From: Mariprofundus sp. KV
GTDB lineage: Bacteria; Pseudomonadota; Zetaproteobacteria; Mariprofundales; Mariprofundaceae
DNA: 64,000 nt
Direction of reading: 5' to 3'
Assembly: GCF_013387475.1 (NCBI RefSeq)
Contig: NZ_VWNB01000003.1
Coordinates: 158,722-222,721 of the forward strand
Shown: positions 44,864-51,923 of the stretch, piece by piece
How positions within the stretch are numbered: position 1 is the stretch's first letter
Layout: every line of letters starts with the position of its first letter
Program-made: the position numbers and the translations under genes
Notes under the pieces: generated by a model
Told to the model about the DNA's origin: nothing
The model's input: only the letters and a program-made list of their open reading frames with translations
Databases searched by the model: none

Positions 44864-45640
44864 ATGAAGAAACAAAAACAAGATCTCATAGTACTCTTAC
44901 CCCTTAATCAACTCACTTCACGCCATGCTTTGCTGGAGCAAGGCTTTTCTTCGCACACACTGGATAACTATCTCAAAAGCGGTGTGTTGAAGAAATTGGT
45001 GAACGGCATCTATATGCGTCAGGAGTCCCGGCTAACCTGGCAAGGGGTTGTGGCATCTTTGCCTAACCTGTTAGACGAACCTGTCGCCATAGGCGGCCTT
45101 ACAGCGCTGGAGCTGCAGGGGTTTGCACAATATTTGTCTTTAAACAAGCAACGTAAGATACACCTGTATAGCTCTGGCTATTGTCCTGTCCGATTGAAAG
45201 TCATATTCAGACAAATCGATGGCGTGGAGCTTCAATGGCACCGAACAGCACGATTGTGGACGAAAGGTTGGCCGGATAAGGCGATGTTGGGTGAATACCA
45301 ATGGCGAGAAGAGACAATGAGTATGTCCACATCTGAACAAGCCATATTGGAAGTACTGATGGCTTTGCCGGAAGAAGTCAGCTTTGAACATGCCGAGCAA
45401 TTGATGCAAGGCTTAACGCAACTCTCACCCAGAAAGTTGCATGCACTGCTTAAGGCGTGCAAAAACGTGAAGGTAAAACGTCTGTTTTTCTGGTTGGCTG
45501 AGCGGTTTAACTATCCCTGGTTTAAGAAGCTTAATGTGCGTGATTACGATCTCGGTTCTGGTAAACGTGTGGTTGCTGTGGGCGGTAAGTTAGATGCCCG
45601 TTACAATATGACGGTGCCCAAGTCTTTTGCAGGAGAGTAG
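44864..45640 (+). CDS. abiEi: AbiEi-family antitoxin / transcriptional regulator
   Basis: 258 aa. The N-terminal winged-helix AbiEi domain reads LTSRHALLEQGFSSHTLDNYLKSGVLKKLVNGIYMRQ; C-terminal regions contain VAIGGLTALELQGFAQYL and STSEQAILEVLMALPEEVSFEHAEQLM. It is the antitoxin and autorepressor half of the type IV AbiE system (abortive infection against phage). Ribosome site AAGGAGG. Followed 4 nt later by the toxin gene. It lies between two direct repeats of a host gene, so it looks acquired. Confidence 0.88.
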   Translation: MKKQKQDLIVLLPLNQLTSRHALLEQGFSSHTLDNYLKSGVLKKLVNGIYMRQESRLTWQGVVASLPNLLDEPVAIGGLTALELQGFAQYLSLNKQRKIHLYSSGYCPVRLKVIFRQIDGVELQWHRTARLWTKGWPDKAMLGEYQWREETMSMSTSEQAILEVLMALPEEVSFEHAEQLMQGLTQLSPRKLHALLKACKNVKVKRLFFWLAERFNYPWFKKLNVRDYDLGSGKRVVAVGGKLDARYNMTVPKSFAGE

Positions 45641-45644
45641 GTTG

Positions 45645-46562
45645 GTGGATAAGCAGAGCGTTTACGGGCAACAGGTACAACTGCTGGTTCAGGCTTTGCC
45701 GGTTGTATTTCAGGAAACATGCTTTGCTTTAAAGGGCGGCACAGCCATCAATTTGTTTGTGCGCGACTTACCACGTTTATCAGTAGACATTGATCTGGTT
45801 TATTTGCCCGGTGAAGATCGAACAGCGGCTTTAAAACATATCAAAGAAGCGTTATTGCGAATACACGACAACCTGCTTACTACTATCCAGGGCCTTTCTA
45901 TCCATAACTCATTTGATGATAAATCGGATGCCTTGCGGCTGGTTGTCGGGAAAGGGGATGTTCATATCAAAATTGAGCTCTCTCCGGTGTTGCGCGGCAC
46001 TGTATATGAGCCGGAAAAGCGTGAAGTGTGTGCATTGGTTGAGGATAAATTTGGTTATGTGGCTGCTCCGCTGGTGTCTATGCCGGATCTATACGGCGGA
46101 AAAATATGTGCAGCTTTAGATAGACAGCATCCCAGGGATCTTTTTGATGTGAAGTTATTACTGGAGAATGAAGGGCTTACTGAAGAGATTCGAAAAGCAA
46201 CACTGGTTTATATGATCAGCCATCCCAGACCTATAGCTGAGTTAATCTCACCGCATTTTAAAGATATTTCTCAAATCTACAGCAATGAATTTGTGGGCAT
46301 GACGACAGAAGATGTCTCATTATCGGAGCTGGAAATGGCTCGCGAATCACTTGTGGCAAAGCTTTGCCAAGAAATTACAGATGATGAAAAAGAATTTCTG
46401 GTTTCATTTAAGAAAGGTGAGCCGGGCTGGGCGCTTTTAGCCCTGGACGGTGTTGAACTATTGCCAGCTGTAAGATGGAAGCAAATCAATTTAGATAAGA
46501 TGAACCTCGCTAAACGACAAGAAGCAGTCTATAAATTAGAGCAGGTATTGGGCATCCGATAA
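45645..46562 (+). CDS. abiEii: AbiEii-family nucleotidyltransferase toxin
   Basis: 305 aa. Nucleotidyltransferase motifs ALKGGTAINLF (G-G-T/S) and SVDIDLVYLP (D-x-D), then KIELSP and DLYGGKICAALDRQHPRDLFDVKLLL, the pattern of AbiEii/MenT-like toxins that modify tRNA or other targets using NTPs. GTG at 45645 is 9 nt after AGGAG; TTG starts at 45642 or 45627 are possible. The key catalytic residues are present, so the toxin should be active unless held by AbiEi. Confidence 0.9.
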   Translation: MDKQSVYGQQVQLLVQALPVVFQETCFALKGGTAINLFVRDLPRLSVDIDLVYLPGEDRTAALKHIKEALLRIHDNLLTTIQGLSIHNSFDDKSDALRLVVGKGDVHIKIELSPVLRGTVYEPEKREVCALVEDKFGYVAAPLVSMPDLYGGKICAALDRQHPRDLFDVKLLLENEGLTEEIRKATLVYMISHPRPIAELISPHFKDISQIYSNEFVGMTTEDVSLSELEMARESLVAKLCQEITDDEKEFLVSFKKGEPGWALLALDGVELLPAVRWKQINLDKMNLAKRQEAVYKLEQVLGIR

Positions 46563-46613
46563 GGTGTAGCAGATAATGGGGCCAAGTCTTGTGAGTAAAG
46601 GGAACGCTAGCCT

Positions 46614-46961
46614 TTAAATGGCTTCCTCTGAATCTGCTGTTGAAAAGGTTTCCTTCATCCAGTCATAGAGCTTTTGGGCGGTTAGGCTCTCTATCGCAAT
46701 ACTCTCAAATTCATCACTGGGGTCTTCATCACGGCGGCAGAACTGGTAGTTGGCGAGCTCCGGCTGGCTGTCATGCACCATCACCAGGATGCGCTTGCCG
46801 CTCTTCAGGCAATCGATGGTCATCAGATCCGCCGGAATGCCGTGTTCGCGCATCCGGTTGATCAATCCGACAACGGGATTGATATGATCGAAATCGGCCT
46901 GAATCTTCGCATGTGCCACCTCAATGGCGTCACAAATATGTTTGATCGGTCTCTCTTCCAA
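46614..46961 (-). CDS. Hypothetical protein, 115 aa (full-length form of the duplicated gene)
   Basis: Soluble protein beginning MEERPIKHICDAIEVAHAK and containing LMTIDCLKSGKRILVMVHD and YQFCRRDEDPSDEFESI. No TM, no known domain that I recognise; the tidy alpha/beta content suggests a small housekeeping-type protein. TTG start supported by AGGAG 6 nt upstream. Two thirds of it are duplicated at 44460-44675. Confidence 0.7.
   Translation of the reverse strand: MEERPIKHICDAIEVAHAKIQADFDHINPVVGLINRMREHGIPADLMTIDCLKSGKRILVMVHDSQPELANYQFCRRDEDPSDEFESIAIESLTAQKLYDWMKETFSTADSEEAI
46645..46844. repeat. Direct repeat, right copy (flanks abiE)
   Basis: Matches 44476-44675 in the same orientation. 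Here the repeat continues as an intact gene, so this is the parental copy and the left one is the partial duplicate. Confidence 0.8.
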
Positions 46962-47125
46962 TGCCAGCTCCTGTGAGCCTGCAACCTTAGCAGGGCTTCA
47001 GGGGCTGGTCAGGCCTCGAATGTTGAATCAAAGCGGTAGGGGATAGCTCTACTGTTGTTGCAACAGATGAAAGCTCTCTATTTATTGCTTAGAAAGTTTG
47101 TCAAAAGCATTATAGTCATCGGCCT

Positions 47126-47347
47126 ATGGAAATCAGATATGAAAGCCACGATGAGCCAGAGTTTATTACGGTTCAATGGTCCAATGAGATGATCAAAAAT
47201 GGTACATGGCTTGGAACCTATAGCCCTGATGGTGATTCGGTCCTTCCATGGACCTCACCCTTCGGGCGTGCGTGTGGCACGTCCAAATCAGCTGTCGTGC
47301 TGATTTGTGACTCGCTTGATCCTTTTGGAGTAGAAGATGCCAGATAA
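47126..47347 (+). CDS. Doubtful short ORF, 73 aa, overlapped by a hairpin array
   Basis: The first ~38 codons (MEIRYESHDEPEFITVQW...) look protein-like. The rest runs through four short hairpins (47239-47306), which are unlikely coding. No ribosome site before the ATG. It could be a gene whose 3' end was replaced by the hairpin element. I do not recognise it. Confidence 0.3.
   Translation: MEIRYESHDEPEFITVQWSNEMIKNGTWLGTYSPDGDSVLPWTSPFGRACGTSKSAVVLICDSLDPFGVEDAR
47239..47306 (+). repeat. Hairpin-array element B (structured repeat family)
   Basis: Four adjacent hairpins: GGTCC-TTCCAT-GGACC (47239-47254), CCC-TTC-GGG (47258-47266), GTGC-GTGTG-GCAC (47268-47280) and AAATCAGC-TGTCGT-GCTGATTT (47285-47306). 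Fixed motifs TCACCCTTCGGGC and CGTCCAAA match element A at 35.7-35.8 kb while the stems differ. Confidence 0.7.
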
Positions 47348-47522
47348 TCAATCTACGTTTTTTCTTTATTGTGAGAGCTGCGATTACCAGCAAGATATTG
47401 CGAAGATACTGCCGCGAACGCCGTTTGAATCTGTTGAGGCGCTTGCCAAAGAGGCAGATCGATTCCACTGCTCTGTCTGTGGTGCCAAACATGTCGTTGT
47501 AAAAGAGGTGCCGGAGAGCTGA
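47337..47522 (+). CDS. Small zinc-ribbon-like protein, 61 aa
   Basis: Two CxxC pairs, CESC (about residues 12-15) and CSVC (about 45-48), as in small zinc ribbons, with a helical region between. ATG preceded by TTGGAG at 6 nt spacing. No family recognised; it sits right after the hairpin array. Confidence 0.6.
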   Translation: MPDNQSTFFLYCESCDYQQDIAKILPRTPFESVEALAKEADRFHCSVCGAKHVVVKEVPES

Positions 47523-47628
47523 GAGATCATCTCAGCGAAGTAAGCATGCCTGTAAGATCATCATTACATGCTATATAAAACCACATAAAACAAACAGTTA
47601 AGGTCTTTCTCTAACGTATGGTCATCGG

Positions 47629-47685
47629 TTTATGAGTTATATCCGGCCTGTTTATAGCTCATAAATCATTGTATTGTGAGCTATA
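47629..47685 (+). promoter_or_regulatory. Three-copy operator candidate at the fic promoter
   Basis: Consensus TTTATGAGCTATA: forward copy 47629-47641 (12/13), inverted copy 47653-47665 (13/13), forward copy 47673-47685 (11/13), with centres 20-24 bp apart (about two helical turns). A TATAAAT at 47682-47688 could be the -10. The following gene has a C-terminal winged helix that could bind here. Confidence 0.55.
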
Positions 47686-47704
47686 AATACCTACTTTATG
47701 CCTC

Positions 47705-48808
47705 ATGATATGGAATTGGCAACGGAAAGAGTGGCCTGAGTTCAGCTATGATGCTGCTGCTCTTCATGAACTGGAGCAGAGGTTTCTGCGTGAGTCGGGA
47801 ATGCTTCTGGGTGCATACTCGCATTTTAATCAAGCTGATAAAATGGAGCTCATTGTAGACCTTATCAGTGATGAAGCGTTGAAAAGTTCAGCTATTGAAG
47901 GCGAGATACTTAATCGTGATAGCCTCCAGTCATCAATTCGCCGAAATTTTGGATTGGCTACGGATCATCGCCGTGTTCCTCCTGCTGAACAGGGGATTGC
48001 TCAGATGATGATCTCCCTCTATCACGACTTTAACGAGCCGCTTAGTCATGCAACGCTGTTTAAGTGGCACCGTGAACTTATGTCGGGGCGAGCCGATCTG
48101 CATGATGTCGGATGCTATCGAAAGGGCGAAGAGCCAATGCAGGTGATTTCCGGATCAATTCACAATCCCAGGGTTCATTTTGAAGCTCCACCATCAGCTA
48201 TGGTATATGCTGAGATGGATCGCTTTGTAACATGGTTCAACAACACCTCAGCCAGTGGTAACAGGCCAATGGCTGCTCTGCTGCGTGCTGGTCTGACCCA
48301 TCTCTATTTTGTGACTATTCACCCCTTTGAAGATGGTAATGGGCGTATCGGGAGGGCTCTGGCAGAAAAGGCATTGGCACAGAGCCTTGGTCAGCCAGCG
48401 CTGATTGCGCTATCACAGGTTATAGAGCGTCATAAAAAGGAGTATTACAGGCAGTTGGAGCTGCACAATAAGCATATGCAGGTTACATCCTGGCTGCACT
48501 ATTTTGCGCAAACCACTCTTTCTGCAAATCGTTATTCGCAAAGCGTGGTTACTTTCCTGTTGGCTAAAACAAGGCTGTATGAGTCAATAACCGGGCAGTT
48601 AAATCTGCGACAGAAGAAGGTGATTGAACGTATCTTCAGGGAAGGGGTTGATGGTTTTAAAGGTGGTCTCTCTGCCGAGAACTATATCAGCATCACAGGC
48701 ACATCCCGGGCAACTGCGACGCGTGATTTGAATCAGCTGTTGGAGTTGGGGGCCTTTATCCGTACGGGCAGTCTGAAAGGCAGTCGCTATTGGCTGAATT
48801 TGGGGTGA
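47705..48808 (+). CDS. Fic-family AMPylase with DUF4172 N-terminus and C-terminal winged helix
   Basis: 367 aa. The N-terminal DUF4172 region has the inhibitory motif S62-AIEGE67. The Fic core HPFEDGNGRIGR (His206 to Arg217) keeps all catalytic residues, so it can transfer AMP from ATP to a target hydroxyl. C-terminal winged helix (KVIERIFREG ... ISITGTSRATATRDLNQLLELG) suggests DNA binding and self-regulation through the repeats upstream. This is a single-protein, class II Fic (inhibitory helix before the core). The start ATG has no clear ribosome site, so the mRNA may have a very short leader. Confidence 0.9.
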   Translation: MIWNWQRKEWPEFSYDAAALHELEQRFLRESGMLLGAYSHFNQADKMELIVDLISDEALKSSAIEGEILNRDSLQSSIRRNFGLATDHRRVPPAEQGIAQMMISLYHDFNEPLSHATLFKWHRELMSGRADLHDVGCYRKGEEPMQVISGSIHNPRVHFEAPPSAMVYAEMDRFVTWFNNTSASGNRPMAALLRAGLTHLYFVTIHPFEDGNGRIGRALAEKALAQSLGQPALIALSQVIERHKKEYYRQLELHNKHMQVTSWLHYFAQTTLSANRYSQSVVTFLLAKTRLYESITGQLNLRQKKVIERIFREGVDGFKGGLSAENYISITGTSRATATRDLNQLLELGAFIRTGSLKGSRYWLNLG

Positions 48809-48923
48809 AGGGAGTGTTTTCAGAGAGGGGACAGTCGAACAGTGTCAGCCGGAAAATGGGGCTACCTCGGCTATCCTTGCGAAGAGGAATCGCCCATGAG
48901 CTCATGTTACCGGGGTGGAATCT

Positions 48924-49688
48924 TTAACTTATGGGCTCCCGAATCAGGGATAACTCCTCAAGGCGAATAGCCATCGCTTCAACAGAGACACGGAACTGAT
49001 CTGCCAGTGAATAGACATTACGCCCGCCATAACTTTTGCTGCCGGCAAGAAGGCGGGCGATATCGCGCCGTGTTTTGAGTGTTTTCTTTGCTTTTGTTAA
49101 GGAGTCACAGGTCAGTGCAAAAGCGCTATCTTCAGTTAAGGCGAAGCTTTCAGTGCCAAAGAGCTCAACAAAGCGAGCTTTAACCAGCCTGGCAGGCATC
49201 AGGAAGAAGGTGGCGAACTTGTCTGCCTCCCGCTCTATCGGATCTCTTGAGATTGATTCTCCGTTCAGTGGCCTGTCACGATGCAGCGGCTCACTGCTCT
49301 CATGCAGCAGGGCATGGCCCAGCTCATGGGCGGCGGTGAAGGAGAGTACACTCATTGGAAAGCGTTTGGAGAGGTGAACGCGCCTGCTCTCCCTGTCGAT
49401 GACGCCGGCAACCTGAACATCCCCCCGGTCGGAGTAGTATGTGCTCAACTCCTCTTCGAGAAAGAAGTCATAACCCAGCAGCTCCAGCCCCTTAGCCGGA
49501 TCAATGACGATGGTCGGATCCGTTGGACTCCAGCCCCACATCTGCTCTCTGTTTTGCCACAGCTCTCTCAGAAGTTGCGTGGCCCGCATCTCGATCTGGC
49601 TGTCGGAATAACGCCTGGAGGTAAGCGGTGATGGAGTTGATGTGACGGAGGTATCATGAAGATCTGCACCATATTCTGTGTTTTCCAT
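48924..49688 (-). CDS. ImmA/IrrE-type zinc metallopeptidase (DUF955-like)
   Basis: 254 aa. Zinc motif HELGH (121-125) in FTAAHELGHALLHE, and the third ligand region EREADKFATFFLMPA. Such proteases cleave repressors in mobile elements and DNA-damage responses. The C-terminal part reads YSLADQFRVSVEAMAIRLEELSLI, the HTH-like fold usual behind the peptidase. There is no XRE repressor gene next to it, which is unusual. ATG chosen for GGAGG 6 nt upstream; an in-frame ATG 10 codons earlier is possible. Confidence 0.87.
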   Translation of the reverse strand: MENTEYGADLHDTSVTSTPSPLTSRRYSDSQIEMRATQLLRELWQNREQMWGWSPTDPTIVIDPAKGLELLGYDFFLEEELSTYYSDRGDVQVAGVIDRESRRVHLSKRFPMSVLSFTAAHELGHALLHESSEPLHRDRPLNGESISRDPIEREADKFATFFLMPARLVKARFVELFGTESFALTEDSAFALTCDSLTKAKKTLKTRRDIARLLAGSKSYGGRNVYSLADQFRVSVEAMAIRLEELSLIREPIS

Positions 49689-49886
49689 CTGCTCCCTCCA
49701 CACTCCCTTGTGACTCACCGTGCATGTGTAGCGTGATCTTAATTTGCACAGTTTATCAGGTAGTTATAGCCTTTTGTTAATCCAGTAGGAGACTATGAAT
49801 CAGGCTGCGTGGTTGTGCAATAGTCAATCTCTCTTCGCTGCTGTTGGCCGTGGTGGCAAGGCATATGTGGGCTGCAGATGAGGTTA

Positions 49887-50084
49887 TTAAAGCCCGTGTT
49901 TTATCCTGCTTAAGCGAAAGAGGAATTTGCGCTTCTCGCGCTCATCCATGTTGCGCAGGGCGGTAAGGTAGACCGCTTCATCTTCCGAGTGCAGTTCACA
50001 CAGCTGCAGAGCCTCCTGCTGTAGTTCAGAGGGAAGATTGTTGAAGATGCGCAGCGCTTCGGCACTCAGGTTTTCAGGGTTCAC
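49887..50084 (-). CDS. Hypothetical protein, 65 aa
   Basis: All-helical short protein (AEALRIFNNLPSELQQEALQLCELHSEDEAVYLTALRN). GTG start with GAGGTAGATAC upstream. No family recognised and no neighbour on the same strand within 190 bp. Weakly supported. Confidence 0.45.
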   Translation of the reverse strand: MNPENLSAEALRIFNNLPSELQQEALQLCELHSEDEAVYLTALRNMDEREKRKFLFRLSRIKHGL

Positions 50085-50163
50085 GTATCTACCTCACTGG
50101 TCTCACCGGCGTTGGTTCTGCAAGGGGTACCCTCGCTCTCACTTATCAGGCAATAAACCACTA

Positions 50164-50191
50164 TTACAATCCGGATACTGTTTGCTATAAT
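50164..50191 (+). promoter_or_regulatory. Sigma70-type promoter of comEA
   Basis: Perfect -10 TATAAT (50186-50191), 16-bp spacer, -35 TTACAA (50164-50169); about 60 bp before the ATG. Confidence 0.6.
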
Positions 50192-50249
50192 AATAACTCA
50201 TTGTCTGGAACAGGATTGTCCGGCAACAGAAAGAAACAGGAGGATAGAT

Positions 50250-50522
50250 ATGAAAATAAAACATCTTCTGCTGTCTCTGTTTGTTGCTCTGTTCATGATT
50301 GCAGGCCCGGCTTCTGCTGGCGATCGCATCAATTTGAATACAGCAACAGTGGAGCAGCTGCAGGCGTTACCAGGGATTGGCCCTGCCACAGCGGCAGCCA
50401 TTGAGGCGTACCGAAACGAACATGGATCGTTTAAATCTGTCGATGAGTTAACCAACGTCAAGGGTGTTGGTGTAAAGAGGCTGGAATCAATCAGGGATGC
50501 GATTGAGGTTAGCAGTAAGTAA
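50250..50522 (+). CDS. comEA: ComEA-family DNA-binding protein, helix-hairpin-helix
   Basis: 90 aa: signal peptide (about 1-24), then two helix-hairpin-helix motifs (INLNTATVEQLQALPGIGPATAAAIEAY and VDELTNVKGVGVKRLESIRDAI). In competent bacteria it binds DNA in the periplasm during uptake. AGGAGG 6 nt before the ATG. Ends at a terminator. Confidence 0.88.
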   Translation: MKIKHLLLSLFVALFMIAGPASAGDRINLNTATVEQLQALPGIGPATAAAIEAYRNEHGSFKSVDELTNVKGVGVKRLESIRDAIEVSSK

Positions 50523-50545
50523 TAACCGAGATGCTTCTGTCATCG

Positions 50546-50582
50546 GGTGTGGTACTTATGATGAGTGCCACACCTTTTTTTT
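50546..50582 (+). terminator. Terminator of comEA
   Basis: 11-bp stem GGTGTGGTACT/AGTGCCACACC (one T-G pair), loop TATGATG, then about eight T. Confidence 0.87.
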
Positions 50583-50747
50583 ATGGCGATTGTACTCGGT
50601 ATTAAAAAAAAACGTTATAAAACAGCAGAATAAAATAAGAAGTTCAAGCTATTATCAATAGATTAAGTGGCGGGCCCGGTTGTTTTAACCTGTTCAATTC
50701 AGCTTCCATAGGCAGAATGCGGCCATCTTGTTTTCGGGAGACTCTCC

Positions 50748-51290
50748 TTGATTGAAGTTCTGTTTCTGGCCGTTGCACTGTCCATGGATGCATTTGCGGT
50801 CTCCATCGGCTTAGGCTCAAAAGAGGAGAAGCGGAAGCTCTCTTCACTGGCGCTTAAGGCGGGCATCTGGTTCGGCCTGTTTCAGGGGCTTATGCCGCTG
50901 ATCGGCTATCTCGGCGGCAAGGGTGTGCTGGGCTGGATAGAGGGTTATGCTGCCTGGATCGCTTTTGGCCTGCTGCTGCTGATTGGCGGCAAGATGATCT
51001 ATGAGTCCTTCTGCGAAGGGGTTGAGGAGGAGATTACCTCAACCAGCAACCGGGTGATGCTGATGCTGGCCATCGCCACCAGTATCGATGCCATGGCTGC
51101 TGGTTTCTCGCTGACACTGCTCGAGGTTGATGCGCTGCTGGCTTGTCTGATCATCGCCGTGACCACTTTCGCATTCAGCTGGCTCGGCGTATTTGTCGGT
51201 TATCGCAGCGGTACATGGCTGGAGAGCCGGGCAGAGCTGTTCGGTGGCATTGTGCTGATCCTGATCGGATTGAAAATTCTACTGTTTTAA
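50748..51290 (+). CDS. mntP: Manganese efflux pump MntP
   Basis: 180 aa, 6 TM helices. [14 protein letters not shown] and its repeat [12 protein letters not shown] hold the Mn-binding Asp residues of both halves. Exports excess Mn2+. TTG start after GGGAGACTCTCC. I looked for a yybP-ykoY riboswitch in the 165 bp upstream and did not see one. Confidence 0.93.
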   Translation: MIEVLFLAVALSMDAFAVSIGLGSKEEKRKLSSLALKAGIWFGLFQGLMPLIGYLGGKGVLGWIEGYAAWIAFGLLLLIGGKMIYESFCEGVEEEITSTSNRVMLMLAIATSIDAMAAGFSLTLLEVDALLACLIIAVTTFAFSWLGVFVGYRSGTWLESRAELFGGIVLILIGLKILLF

Positions 51291-51365
51291 TCTGCTCCTC
51301 CGCTCTGCAATCACTATAATATCATTGCAATCTTTAAGAACGGGGCTATGCTTCGCCTCGTTAAA

Positions 51366-51389
51366 AGTGGGCCGCGGCCCGCTTTTTTT
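51366..51389 (+). terminator. Terminator/attenuator just before rimP
   Basis: Stem AGTGGGC/GCCCGCT (one T-G pair), loop CGCG, then seven T. It ends 23 nt before the rimP start, so it either ends mntP transcription or controls entry into the rimP-nusA operon. Confidence 0.78.
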
Positions 51390-51412
51390 GTTTCTTGAAG
51401 GTGGGTATAACG

Positions 51413-51892
51413 TTGGAAGAAGTGATTCGTGCGTTGCTGGAGCCGATTACCGAAGAGCTCGGTCTTGATATTATCAAGATAAGTTTGGGTAGTGGTGGTC
51501 GTAACCAGTTGCTGCGTGTGATGGTGGACCAGACCGGTGGTGTGGACTCCGATATACTGGCACGGGTGAGCAGGGGACTTGCGCTGCAGCTTGATGCCGA
51601 GGATCTGATTCCGGGTGCCTACCGCCTTGAGGTAACATCTCCGGGGCTGGATTACGCCTTTGAGACAATGGCTGACTTCAAACGTTATGCCGGTGAGTGG
51701 GTGAAGGTCTACTTTATCGATAGCAGAACGGTTGAGGGCAGAAACCTCGGCCCCCTGGCGTCGGGTGATGGTTTTACCCTGCAGATTGAGGGTAAACGGC
51801 CATCGGACAAACATGACGAGGTGGTCTTGTTGAACGAGATCACCAAAGTGGTACGGGCAATTAACTGGAAAGAAGTTTCCCGTCGAAAATAA
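51413..51892 (+). CDS. rimP: Ribosome maturation factor RimP
   Basis: 159 aa (YlxS/RimP family), needed for 30S maturation. IRALLEPITEELGLDIIKISLGSGGRNQLLRVMVD at the start and YRLEVTSPGLDYAF are hallmarks. TTG at 51413 is supported by AAGGTGG at 9 nt; a TTG six codons earlier is possible. First gene of the nusA-infB operon. Confidence 0.93.
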   Translation: MEEVIRALLEPITEELGLDIIKISLGSGGRNQLLRVMVDQTGGVDSDILARVSRGLALQLDAEDLIPGAYRLEVTSPGLDYAFETMADFKRYAGEWVKVYFIDSRTVEGRNLGPLASGDGFTLQIEGKRPSDKHDEVVLLNEITKVVRAINWKEVSRRK

Positions 51893-51923
51893 AGACTGAA
51901 TTGTGAGTGAGTGAGATGCGAGC

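Noticed and set aside
50600..50747. Possible yybP-ykoY manganese riboswitch before mntP
   Set aside because: No recognisable paired GGGGAG-type motifs or terminator arrangement in the leader; only general GC-rich stems.
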